Shown here one piece after another: positions 46,091 to 53,830 of a stretch of DNA of 64,000 nucleotides (the first letter of the stretch is position 1; the number at the start of each line of letters is the position of its first letter). Made by a program: the position numbers and the translations under genes. The notes under the pieces are model-generated. The model saw only the letters and a program-made list of their open reading frames with translations. It had not been told where the DNA came from and made no database searches. Origin of the DNA: Pseudokordiimonas caeni. GTDB taxonomy: Bacteria; Pseudomonadota; Alphaproteobacteria; Sphingomonadales; Kordiimonadaceae. The stretch is from NCBI RefSeq assembly GCF_026719705.1, contig NZ_JAPPRR010000002.1, forward strand, positions 745,091 through 809,090. The letters run 5' to 3'.

Positions 46091-47227
46091 ATGATTGATC
46101 CGGTTGCGCTCTCGCAAGCCCTGATCCGCCAGCCGAGCGTCACGCCCGATACGGGCGACGGCCTTGATGTGCTGATCCGCGCGCTGGAGCCCCTTGGCTT
46201 CACCTGCCACCGGCTGGTGTTCGAGGAAGAAGGCGCGGAAGCGGTCGCCAACCTGTATGCCCGCATCGGCGAGGGTAGCCCGCATCTATGCTTCGCGGGC
46301 CATACCGATGTGGTGCCAGTGGGCGCGCACGGCCAGTGGTCGGTCGACCCCTTCGCGGCAGACGTGAAAGACGGCCAGCTTTACGGGCGCGGCGCGGCGG
46401 ATATGAAATCCGCCATCGCGGCCTTCGCCGCCGCCGTTTCGCGGCACTTGGCCAAGGGTGACCTGAAAGGCAGCCTTTCCTTCCTCATCACGGGGGACGA
46501 GGAAGGCCCGGCGATCAACGGCACACGCAAGGTGCTGGATTGGCTGCGGGCCCGCGGCGAGGCCATCGATTTCTGTCTGGTAGGGGAGCCCACAAACCCG
46601 CAGGCGCTCGGCCAGATGATCAAGATCGGGCGGCGCGGCAGCCTGCATGGCATCATCCGCGTTGAAGGCGTGCAGGGCCATGTGGCCTATCCGCACCTGG
46701 CGCACAATCCGATCCCCGATCTCGTGAAAATCCTCAGTGAACTCACGGCCGAGCCGCTCGATCAGGGCAATGCGCATTTCCAGCCCTCGAACCTCGAGGT
46801 CGTGAATGTGCATGTCGGCAATGAAAGCCACAATGTGATCCCGGCCGAGGCGACGGCCCGCTTCAATGTGCGCTTCTCGTCCGATTTCACGCCCGAAGCC
46901 CTGCAGGCGGAACTGACCCGCCGCATGGACCGCGCCGGCGTGAAATATGCCATCGACTGGTGGGTTTCGGGCGACAGTTTCCTCACCGAGCGCGGGCCGC
47001 TGACCGATGCCGTTGTGGCAGCGGTGGAGGCCGTGACGGGCCAGACCCCGGAACTATCCACCACCGGCGGCACCTCGGACGCGCGCTTCATCAAGGATAT
47101 GTGCCCGGTCGTCGAGTTTGGCCTCGTGGGCGCCACCATGCACAAGATCGACGAGCATGTGGCCGTCGCCGACATCGAAGCCCTCGCGAAGATTTACGAG
47201 GGCGTTATTGAGCGGTTGGTGGGGTGA
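46091..47227 (+). CDS. dapE: Succinyl-diaminopimelate desuccinylase
   Basis: DapE hydrolyses N-succinyl-LL-diaminopimelate. The 378-residue M20 protein has metal ligands in G-H-T-D-V-V-P (about 69-75), G-R-G-A-A-D-M-K-S (about 99-107), and G-D-E-E-G-P (about 136-141), and the G-G-T-S-D-A-R-F segment near the C-terminus. Second gene of the dapD-dapE transcript. The DNA right after its stop becomes abruptly AT-rich. Confidence 0.96.
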   Translation: MIDPVALSQALIRQPSVTPDTGDGLDVLIRALEPLGFTCHRLVFEEEGAEAVANLYARIGEGSPHLCFAGHTDVVPVGAHGQWSVDPFAADVKDGQLYGRGAADMKSAIAAFAAAVSRHLAKGDLKGSLSFLITGDEEGPAINGTRKVLDWLRARGEAIDFCLVGEPTNPQALGQMIKIGRRGSLHGIIRVEGVQGHVAYPHLAHNPIPDLVKILSELTAEPLDQGNAHFQPSNLEVVNVHVGNESHNVIPAEATARFNVRFSSDFTPEALQAELTRRMDRAGVKYAIDWWVSGDSFLTERGPLTDAVVAAVEAVTGQTPELSTTGGTSDARFIKDMCPVVEFGLVGATMHKIDEHVAVADIEALAKIYEGVIERLVG

Positions 47228-47252
47228 GAGAAAGGGAGGCCTGTTCCTCAGG

Positions 47253-48041
47253 TTATGAGTTGTTATTTTGCCCAGCATATTTTGATATGAGATCAAATAT
47301 ATTTTTACGGGTGATGTTTTCCCTGATCAAAGGATAGGGTACTTTTAATTTTTTTAAATCTTCTATACTACATTCAATGTCTTTGAAGTTTTTATATACA
47401 TACTCGTTATATGAAAAAATGTTTAGGCTTGTTGTTGTTGTAGAGTTTACATCAAAAATTACCCGTGTTTTCTCAACGTATAATTTTCGGAAATCGCTTT
47501 CCTCGTCTTCTTGGTCTTCATCCCATATTGGCGGTTGATCTGGTATTTTTTCGTATGCAATGCCGGATTCTGCATGTTTCTCGATTAATTCGAGCAGGTT
47601 TTCAATTCGGGAATATAGAAGTGGGTGCATTAATGGATGACTCAAGTCAGCGCACCTATGAAAATCTCCTCTGAGTTTTGAGAGGTTATCTCTTGCCACG
47701 TGAACTGCATTTAGCGTTTCTTGTGGCATAAAGTTTAGAGAGAATATGACGTCATTTAGAGATTCAAGTATTTGGCTCATTCTTGAAGCCATAACTTTTT
47801 GATCTTTCGAAAGCTCTGTTGCAATTTTCTTCGCGTCTCGATCTTGAGCTAAACGAGCGGCCACAACTGCAAGCACGATCGTTGCAATAATTTGTACCCA
47901 GTCCGAAATACTGCCCCAATTTGTGAAACTCATTGGAGGTAATTTTGTCCCAGCAAGGTACCCACATATAGTACCTAGAACAGTGCCAAACATGGCGCCA
48001 AATGCTAATGGCTCAGTATCTTTAAAGTCATTATTTTTCAT
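47253..48041 (-). CDS. AT-rich gene for an unknown two-helix membrane protein
   Basis: A 262-residue protein with two N-terminal hydrophobic helices (about 12-34 and 42-65) followed by a charged coiled-coil-like region (K-I-A-T-E-L-S-K-D-Q-K) and a hydrophilic C-terminal domain ending N-I-F-D-L-I-S-K-Y-A-G-Q-N-N-N. The base composition is far more AT-rich than all neighbours, and codons are A/T-ending, so recent transfer is likely. The start at ATG 48041 lies 15 bases after the cupin gene, with no convincing ribosome site; a GTG at 48059 is possible. No family recognised. Confidence 0.7.
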   Translation of the reverse strand: MKNNDFKDTEPLAFGAMFGTVLGTICGYLAGTKLPPMSFTNWGSISDWVQIIATIVLAVVAARLAQDRDAKKIATELSKDQKVMASRMSQILESLNDVIFSLNFMPQETLNAVHVARDNLSKLRGDFHRCADLSHPLMHPLLYSRIENLLELIEKHAESGIAYEKIPDQPPIWDEDQEDEESDFRKLYVEKTRVIFDVNSTTTTSLNIFSYNEYVYKNFKDIECSIEDLKKLKVPYPLIRENITRKNIFDLISKYAGQNNNS

Positions 48042-48055
48042 AATGTTACACCAAA

Positions 48056-48835
48056 TCACTCCACCACCAGATCGAGCTTTGTCTTGCCCCAGATCAGCAG
48101 CAGGCTGTCTTCAAGGGCCACGTTCGGGCCGTGCGGGGTGTGGTTCACGGCGTAGCTGAAGTGGCCGGGGGCGGCGATGGTGTCGCCGAGTTGCATCCGG
48201 CCCGAGATCAGGTAGGTGCCGTGGTCGCCATTGGTGTGATGGTGGCGGGGCTCGCGGAAGCCTTTCGGGAATTTCAGCAGGGCAACGCCGCCCCCCGTTT
48301 CCGGGTAGCTGTAAAGGCGCGCGGCCATCATGCCTTCGGGGAAGCCTTCGGCCTTCACCGGCTGCCACTCGACGGTGCTCGTATCCACCGCCACGACCGG
48401 GGCGCCCGGCGTGGCGGGGTCACCGAGATGCAGATCCAAGGGGCCGTCGGCCCAGCGCAGAAGCTCGGTTTCCTCCAATGCATCATTCGGCCCGTGCGGG
48501 GTGCCTGCGGGGAAATAGACGAAGGCGCCGGGGCCGACGATCCTGCCGCCCGAGTTCAATTTGCCCTTCAGGATGAAACCCGTGTGTCCGTTTGTCGTGT
48601 GATAATGCCGGGGCTCCAGATAGCCCTTCGGGAATTTCACGATGGCCACGCCCGGCGTGCCGGGGGCATCCTGAAAGATGAAACGCTGGGTCAGGCCCGG
48701 CGGGAAGGCGCTGGCGCCCGCCGGCACCCATGCGAGGGTGCTTGTGTCGATCTCGACCGTGGTGGGCCGGTCGTCACTGCGTGCCGGAAACGAAAAAGCC
48801 GCCACAAAGGCGGCGGCCAGAAACAGATGTTTCAT
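48056..48835 (-). CDS. Exported double-cupin protein (DUF4437-like)
   Basis: A 259-residue protein with a signal peptide (cleavage after F-P-A-R-S) and two cupin-like halves. Each half carries a matching block: F-P-K-G-Y-L-E-P-R-H-Y-H-T and F-P-K-G-F-R-E-P-R-H-H-H-T, followed by G-T-P-H-G-P-N and H-T-P-H-G-P-N. The histidines are expected to bind metal. Each half also begins with V-D-T/I-D-T-S-T-x-x-W. The DUF4437 name is my best guess; the function is unknown. Confidence 0.8.
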   Translation of the reverse strand: MKHLFLAAAFVAAFSFPARSDDRPTTVEIDTSTLAWVPAGASAFPPGLTQRFIFQDAPGTPGVAIVKFPKGYLEPRHYHTTNGHTGFILKGKLNSGGRIVGPGAFVYFPAGTPHGPNDALEETELLRWADGPLDLHLGDPATPGAPVVAVDTSTVEWQPVKAEGFPEGMMAARLYSYPETGGGVALLKFPKGFREPRHHHTNGDHGTYLISGRMQLGDTIAAPGHFSYAVNHTPHGPNVALEDSLLLIWGKTKLDLVVE

Positions 48836-48898
48836 CCCTGATCCCCCTTATGCCCGTGGGGCGAGCATAAGGGAAACGCGCGGGTGTGGGTAGCGCCC

Positions 48899-49279
48899 TT
48901 AGCGGATCGTATCCACATTCTGCTCCCAGTTGGCGCCGTCGAACGGCACCACGGTCATCTCCGTCACCGTATCGCCTTCAAGGCAGCCGGCATGGACGCT
49001 GTAGGCGTGCGGGTGGCTTCGGGGCACATAGAAGCTTTTGATGCCGCAGGTCTTGCAGAAGAAATGGCGGGCGGTGCGGGTGCCGAAATTGTATTCCGCG
49101 ATATTTTCCCACGGGGTCAGCAGGCGGAAATCGGCCTTTTCGACAAACAGGTGCAGGAAGCCCGTTTTCTTGCAGATGCTGCAATTGCAGGCATGCACTT
49201 CCATCGTTGCGGGCGCGTCGATTTCGAACCGGACGGCGCCGCAGTGGCAGCCGCCGGTGTGGGTCACTTTATCGGTCAT
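48899..49279 (-). CDS. GFA-family (DUF636) zinc protein
   Basis: A 126-residue protein with the complete cysteine pattern of the family: G-G-C-H-C-G-A (about 9-15), C-N-C-S-I-C (about 34-39) and F-F-C-K-T-C-G (about 73-79). Some members act on glutathione-formaldehyde adducts, but the activity of most is unproven. No signal peptide. Next gene on the strand is the upstream PCu(A)C gene, 16 bases away. Confidence 0.9.
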   Translation of the reverse strand: MTDKVTHTGGCHCGAVRFEIDAPATMEVHACNCSICKKTGFLHLFVEKADFRLLTPWENIAEYNFGTRTARHFFCKTCGIKSFYVPRSHPHAYSVHAGCLEGDTVTEMTVVPFDGANWEQNVDTIR

Positions 49280-49295
49280 TTGAAACGGTTTCTGC

Positions 49296-49769
49296 TCAGT
49301 GGTGGCCGGCGTGGTCGTCTTTCTTGCCGTCCATGCCGGTGACGGTGACGATCACCGGCACGCTGCCGGCTTTGTCAAAAGTCAGCGTGATCGGGAAAAC
49401 GTCGCCTTCCTTCAGGGGCTCGGTGAGGCCGATCAGCATCACATGATAGCCGCCGGGGGCGAACGCGATGGTCTCGCCGGGTGCGATGGGCAGGCTTTCC
49501 ACCATGCGCATCTTCATCACGCCGCCTTCCTCGCTCGACTGGTGGATTTCAGCGACCTTGGCGCGCTCGGTCGCCACACCGGTCAGCGTCACCATTTCAT
49601 GGCTGCCGTTTTTCACGGTCATGTACACCGCACCGGCGCGGGTCATGGTGCCCGTGGTGCGCGCCCAGGGATGCTCCACCATCACGCCGTCATGATGGCC
49701 GTCCTCGTGCGCAAGTGCCGGGGCGGCAAGCGAAAGGCTCAGGAGAAGGGGGGCAAGGAAACGGCGCAT
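49296..49769 (-). CDS. PCu(A)C periplasmic copper chaperone
   Basis: A 157-residue exported protein with a signal peptide ending A-P-A-L-A. The exact copper motif H-x10-M-x21-H-x-M is present: I-H-Q-S, then K-M-R, then Y-H-V-M. Additional histidines occur in the N-terminus (H-E-D-G-H-H-D) and in a C-terminal K-K-D-D-H-A-G-H-H tail. PCu(A)C proteins deliver Cu(I) to cytochrome oxidase CuA or CuB. No SCO or oxidase genes lie in this window. Likely co-transcribed with prolyl iminopeptidase and GFA genes. Confidence 0.93.
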   Translation of the reverse strand: MRRFLAPLLLSLSLAAPALAHEDGHHDGVMVEHPWARTTGTMTRAGAVYMTVKNGSHEMVTLTGVATERAKVAEIHQSSEEGGVMKMRMVESLPIAPGETIAFAPGGYHVMLIGLTEPLKEGDVFPITLTFDKAGSVPVIVTVTGMDGKKDDHAGHH

Positions 49770-49791
49770 GGGTGGCTCCTATGGGTGGGGA

Positions 49792-50766
49792 TCAGGGAAG
49801 GATCAGGTTGTCGGTCGCCTTGATCAGCTCATGGCGGATGCCGGGCTCGAAGGCGGAATGGCCGGCGGCGGGTACCACCTTCAGCGTCGCCCACGGCATG
49901 GCCTGCGCCAGCTCGAAGGCGGAAACCGGCGGGCAGATGGCATCGTACCTGCCCTGCACGATGGTGGTCGGCACATGGGCCAGCCGGTCGGCATCGCGCA
50001 GGATCTGGTTGTCGGTCTCAAGGAAGCCTTTATGCACGAAATAGTGGGCCTCGATCCGCGCGAAGGCGAGGGCGAACTCGGGGTCCACCGACAGGCGCTG
50101 CTGGCCCTCGTCGGGGATCAGTGTTACCGAGCTTGCTTCCCAGAGGCTCCATTCCTTCGCGGCCATCAGGCGCTGGCCGGAATAGTCGGGGTCGGTCAGG
50201 CGGCGGTGATAGGCGGCAATGATATCGTCCTGCTCGTCATCGGGGATCAGCGCGCTGAAACGTTCCCATGCTTCGGGGAAGATGGCGCGGGTGCCGTAGC
50301 CGTAAAACCAGTCAAGCTCGCGCTGGCGCATCAGGAAGATGCCGCGGAGAACGAGATGCGTCACCCGGTCGGGGTGGGTTTCTGCGTAAAGGAGCGCGAG
50401 GGTCGAGCCCCAGCTGCCGCCGAACAGCGCCCAGCGCTTGATGCCGAACTTTTCGCGGATCAGTTCCATATCCGCCACCAGATGCCAGGTGGTGTTGTTT
50501 TCAAGGCTTGCATGCGGACGGCTGCGGCCGCAGCCGCGCTGGTCAAACAGGATGATCCGGTAACGCGCAGGATCGAAGAAGCGGCGCTGCATCGGGCTCG
50601 TGCCGCCGCCGGGGCCGCCATGCACGAAAAGGATCGGATAGCCATCCGGGTTGCCGGACTGTTCCACATAAATCTCGTGCCCGTCGGGCGTGCGGACATG
50701 TTCGCGCGCGAACGGCTCGATGGCGGGATAGAGAGGGCGTCTCTCTTCTATGGTGAAGGCGTCCAA
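49792..50766 (-). CDS. pip: Prolyl iminopeptidase
   Basis: A 324-residue alpha/beta hydrolase that removes N-terminal proline. The signature blocks are H-G-G-P-G-G-G (about 51-57), D-Q-R-G-C-G-R-S (about 76-83) and the nucleophile G-G-S-W-G-S (about 118-123). The C-terminal V-Q-G-R-Y-D-A-I-C-P-P and A-A-G-H-S give the Asp and His. Length is normal. First gene of the pip-PCu(A)C-GFA run. Confidence 0.95.
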   Translation of the reverse strand: MDAFTIEERRPLYPAIEPFAREHVRTPDGHEIYVEQSGNPDGYPILFVHGGPGGGTSPMQRRFFDPARYRIILFDQRGCGRSRPHASLENNTTWHLVADMELIREKFGIKRWALFGGSWGSTLALLYAETHPDRVTHLVLRGIFLMRQRELDWFYGYGTRAIFPEAWERFSALIPDDEQDDIIAAYHRRLTDPDYSGQRLMAAKEWSLWEASSVTLIPDEGQQRLSVDPEFALAFARIEAHYFVHKGFLETDNQILRDADRLAHVPTTIVQGRYDAICPPVSAFELAQAMPWATLKVVPAAGHSAFEPGIRHELIKATDNLILP

Positions 50767-50820
50767 GCCCTGCTCCTTGTCGCTGCGGTCTATCTCGCAG
50801 CATAAAAGCGGGGGAAGCGG

Positions 50821-50918
50821 GGCGCAAGCGCACTTGCGCCGATGGTGCGTTGCGCGCCCCTCAGTCGCCGGGCGGGCTTTTTATGCAGGGACGTGCCCCC
50901 CAAGCGCCGGGCGGGCTT
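50821..50918. repeat. Hairpin and short direct repeat in pip / NTP-transferase gap
   Basis: A hairpin GGCGCAAG-CGCA-CTTGCGCC lies at 50821-50840 without a T run. Two copies of CGCCGGGCGGGCTT follow at 50866-50879 and 50905-50918, 39 bases apart. They lie downstream of the NTP-transferase gene and upstream of pip. Function unclear; nothing else was seen in 50767-50937. Confidence 0.5.
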
Positions 50919-50937
50919 GATGGGGTACCGCCGCGCT

Positions 50938-51774
50938 TCAGGCGGCGACGCTGCGGTCGCCTTCGCGTTCCTTCAGGCGTTCCTCGATAAACTCGTAGGA
51001 AACAAGGTCGTCGGCGTCGATCGGGGCATCGGCAAACGGCAGGCGCACGCAATGGGCCTTGATGCCGAACGCCTTGCCGGCGCGCTTTTCAAGCCCTGCG
51101 AGCGTAGTGAGGCCGTAGCGATAGAGGAGGAACGACCACAGGCCGACCATGGGCAGCAGCGCGCGGCGCTTCTTCTTGTTGCCGAACTGGCCGCCGGCGC
51201 GGAACAGTTCGATGGCGCCGAGCGCTTTCTCGGTGACCACCGCATAGATATTGCAGTTGGACCAGATAGCATCCCTGAGTTCATGTCGACCGGTGATTTT
51301 GCCGGTGCCGGGGTAGGTTTTCTGGATCAGCGCGTCGTCCGTCATGCCCCACGCGGCTTCGGCGCCCGTGTCGATGATATCCTGCAGGAAATAGGACACG
51401 ATCTCGGCCGAATGCAGGCAATTGTCGGCGGTGGTGACGAAAAGCGGCAAGATGGCAGGGCCGCCAAGCTCGTCAATCGCACCCACCACGCTTTGCGACA
51501 GGGTCTGGCGGCTTTTGGTGAAAACGATTCGGCCCGCATCATGCAGCTTCTTCACGCCGGGGAGGGCGAGGGCGATGGCGGGGTCCTCGATCGAAACGGC
51601 GATCCGATCGACCTGCGGCACATCGGCCAGATAGCCGACGACGCGGTCGAGCATGGCAGTGCCGTTGACCGGCAGGGTGCATTTGTGGCTGACGCCAAAG
51701 TGCGCGGCGAGGGCATTCACGATGCCGGGGCGCTGGGCGGCAAGCACCAGCGCGGTAAAGCGGGGGGTGGTCAT
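50938..51774 (-). CDS. MobA-like NTP-transferase-domain protein, paralogue 1
   Basis: A 278-residue protein with a nucleotidyltransferase-like fold: N-terminal T-A-L-V-L-A-A-Q-R-P-G (about 6-16), G-V-S-H-K-C (27-32) and T-T-A-D-N-C-L-H, corresponding to the nucleotide and metal sites. It shares the segments V-S-H-K-C, A-L-V-L-A-A, S-N/S-C-N, G-G-Q-F-G and A-P-I-D with the protein at 52991-53803, so the two are paralogues. The classic G-G-x-S-x-R-M-G loop is altered. Start 51774 is chosen because the paralogues align from there. Substrate unknown. Confidence 0.75.
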   Translation of the reverse strand: MTTPRFTALVLAAQRPGIVNALAAHFGVSHKCTLPVNGTAMLDRVVGYLADVPQVDRIAVSIEDPAIALALPGVKKLHDAGRIVFTKSRQTLSQSVVGAIDELGGPAILPLFVTTADNCLHSAEIVSYFLQDIIDTGAEAAWGMTDDALIQKTYPGTGKITGRHELRDAIWSNCNIYAVVTEKALGAIELFRAGGQFGNKKKRRALLPMVGLWSFLLYRYGLTTLAGLEKRAGKAFGIKAHCVRLPFADAPIDADDLVSYEFIEERLKEREGDRSVAA

Positions 51775-51816
51775 ACTAGCTGTCCTATTGTCCGTTTTTT
51801 GCGCCTTTCCTAGTGC

Positions 51817-51845
51817 TTGACAGGGTGAAGGGCAAGCTCTATTGC
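51817..51845 (+). promoter_or_regulatory. Candidate promoter of the ATP-grasp gene
   Basis: TTGACA at 51817-51822 and TATTGC at 51840-51845 are 17 bases apart, about 60 bases before the first start codon. It lies in the 129-base divergent gap with the NTP-transferase gene. Confidence 0.5.
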
Positions 51846-51903
51846 GCTTTCCGTAGCCTGTGGCGACGTACGCCCGCCGCGATTTGTGGCCTAGCTGACA
51901 CAC

Positions 51904-52986
51904 ATGACACAAAGGAACGCCGATTTGTCCGGTATTGCTGTCGAGCACCTTCTCTTTGAAGGCGGTGCCCCCCTCCGCCTCAAGCCTGAAGACAAGGCGC
52001 GCCTGAAGGTCCTGTTCCTGGCCAAGCATGCGCTCGCCGGCGGCCAGTTCGATAAAACCGACGGCACGCATTCGATGTATCATGATGAAATCAAGTCCTG
52101 CCTTGAAGGGCTCGGGCTCGATGTGGTGGCGTCGAACAGCTATGAAGCGCTGTTCCATTCAAAGATCGACCAGAATTACGTCTTCACGCTTTTCAATCGC
52201 GGCGGCTTCCGCAACAGCGAGATTCTGGCCTCGTGCCTGTGCGAATATCTGGGCGTGCCCTATATGGGTGCCGCACCTTCGATGCGCGGCTTTGCCGATG
52301 ACAAGCATCTGGTGAAAACCATGTACCGGGATCAGGGCATCCCGACGCCGCAGTGGCAGATCTACCGCACGGCCAACCAGTCGGCCCCGACCCCTGATTT
52401 CAAGGCCGAACGCTATGTGGTGAAGCCCAACAACAGCTCGGCCTCCTACGGGCTGGCGCAGGGGACAGACTGGGAAGAACTGAAGCCGCAGGTGCTGGCG
52501 CTTCTCGCTGAAAACCACGATGTGATCGTCGAGGAATATGTGCCCGGCATCGATGTCTCGGTGCCCGTGGTGGGGGCGGGCAAGCCGTGGATCCTGTATC
52601 CGATGATGAACCCGGCCACGGAAGGCGAGTTCGTGGTGACATACGAACAGAAGCGCGGCTTTGCCTCGGTGCCGCCCATCGAATTTTTCAAGGATCACGC
52701 CAAGTATCCGGCGCTCGTGGATTATACGAAGCGGATCAATGCGATGGTCTGGCCCTATGATTATGCCCGTTTCGACTATCGCATCGATCCGACCGGCAAG
52801 GTCTGGGGCTTCGAGTTTAACGTTTCGTGCAACCTTGGCGCCAAGCGGGCAATCTGCCAGTCGGCCAAGCTGCTCGGCTACGAGCAAAGCGATATCGTCG
52901 AATCGGTGATCGCAAACAGCCTCGAGCGCCAGCGCTTCATCTTCGAAGCGGCGCTCGAAGGCCGGAAAATCCGCTACAAGACGTAA
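51904..52986 (+). CDS. ATP-grasp ligase, D-Ala-D-Ala-ligase-like
   Basis: A 360-residue ATP-grasp enzyme, longer than the typical Ddl of about 300-310. Visible are G-A-A-P-S-M-R-G-F-A-D-D-K, the ATP lysine in V-V-K-P-N-N-S-S-A-S-Y-G (about 173-184), V-E-E-Y-V-P-G-I-D-V-S-V (about 209-220) and a magnesium region R-F-D-Y-R-I-D and E-F-N-V-S-C-N. The usual E-I-N-x-x-P-G ending is replaced by E-F-N-V-S-C, so it is unlikely to be the housekeeping Ddl. A TTG at 51925 has a better ribosome site (AAAGGA) than ATG 51904. It is flanked by two NTP-transferase paralogues. Confidence 0.8.
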   Translation: MTQRNADLSGIAVEHLLFEGGAPLRLKPEDKARLKVLFLAKHALAGGQFDKTDGTHSMYHDEIKSCLEGLGLDVVASNSYEALFHSKIDQNYVFTLFNRGGFRNSEILASCLCEYLGVPYMGAAPSMRGFADDKHLVKTMYRDQGIPTPQWQIYRTANQSAPTPDFKAERYVVKPNNSSASYGLAQGTDWEELKPQVLALLAENHDVIVEEYVPGIDVSVPVVGAGKPWILYPMMNPATEGEFVVTYEQKRGFASVPPIEFFKDHAKYPALVDYTKRINAMVWPYDYARFDYRIDPTGKVWGFEFNVSCNLGAKRAICQSAKLLGYEQSDIVESVIANSLERQRFIFEAALEGRKIRYKT

Positions 52987-52990
52987 AGGC

Positions 52991-53803
52991 CTACTCGGCC
53001 GCCATGCGGCGCGCCGCCAGGATTTTCTCCGCGAGCTTCACGTCACCCGGATTGTCCACATCGATGGGCGCATCGGCATAAGGCATGCGCACCACCTTCA
53101 CGGTCGCATGCCAGCGCCGGGACAAGAGCTTTGCAAGCCCGTGGATGGTCGCGAGCCGGAAGCGATACAGCAGCATGAACGACAGGCCGAATGCCTTGCG
53201 GATACGCTCTGGCCGCTTGCCGAACTGGCCGCCGCCCTCGAACACCCTGGCAGCACCAAGCGCGCGGACCGAGCTCAGTGCATAAAGATTGCAGCTTGAC
53301 CAGCCGCCGTCCTTCAGCTCGTGGAAGGCGCGCTTGCCTTCCGGGTAAGCGGCAAGGATATCGTCGGCCGGTGTCATGGCGACCGCTACATCCGCCGGGT
53401 CTTTCGCAAGCTCGGCGCAGAAATGGTCGATCATGTCCGGTGTATGCAGCGGATTGTCGCCCGTGGTGATGATCAGCGGATAGGGGTCGCTGATCACGGC
53501 GACACCCGTGGTGACGGACGCGAACAGATTGTCGGCGCTTGGTACGAAGGCGATCAGGCCCTCATCGAGCCAAGCCTTCAGCTGCGGCACGCTTTCCAGA
53601 AGATCGATGCTTTCGATGGAAACAAAGACACGGCCGACAGACCGCGCCGTGATCAGGCTTTCGACCACCCGTTCCAGCATCACCTTGCCGTCCAGGCTGA
53701 TCAGGCATTTGTGGCTAACCCCCTGCAGTTTCGCCACAGCATCCTCCGCGCCCCGCCGGCTCGCTGCCAGCACGAGCGCGGTAACGGTACCGTTCTTGCT
53801 CAT
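52991..53803 (-). CDS. MobA-like NTP-transferase-domain protein, paralogue 2
   Basis: A 270-residue paralogue of the protein at 50938-51774. It has T-A-L-V-L-A-A-S-R-R-G (about 7-17), G-V-S-H-K-C (28-33), T-T-G-D-N-P-L-H-T-P-D-M, S-S-C-N-L-Y-A-L, G-G-Q-F-G-K and A-P-I-D-V-D. Start 53803 follows GGGAGAG. It lies 27 bases after the MmgE/PrpD gene on the same strand, so both are probably co-transcribed, and converges on the ATP-grasp gene with 4 bases between stops. It keeps the canonical G-D-N metal site that paralogue 1 has as A-D-N. Confidence 0.78.
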   Translation of the reverse strand: MSKNGTVTALVLAASRRGAEDAVAKLQGVSHKCLISLDGKVMLERVVESLITARSVGRVFVSIESIDLLESVPQLKAWLDEGLIAFVPSADNLFASVTTGVAVISDPYPLIITTGDNPLHTPDMIDHFCAELAKDPADVAVAMTPADDILAAYPEGKRAFHELKDGGWSSCNLYALSSVRALGAARVFEGGGQFGKRPERIRKAFGLSFMLLYRFRLATIHGLAKLLSRRWHATVKVVRMPYADAPIDVDNPGDVKLAEKILAARRMAAE

Positions 53804-53830
53804 GTCGGTTCTCTCCCTGCCCCTCATGGG

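Noticed and set aside
51904-52986. ATP-grasp protein as the essential D-Ala-D-Ala ligase
   Set aside because: The characteristic E-I-N-x-x-P-G magnesium motif is replaced and no murein genes are nearby.
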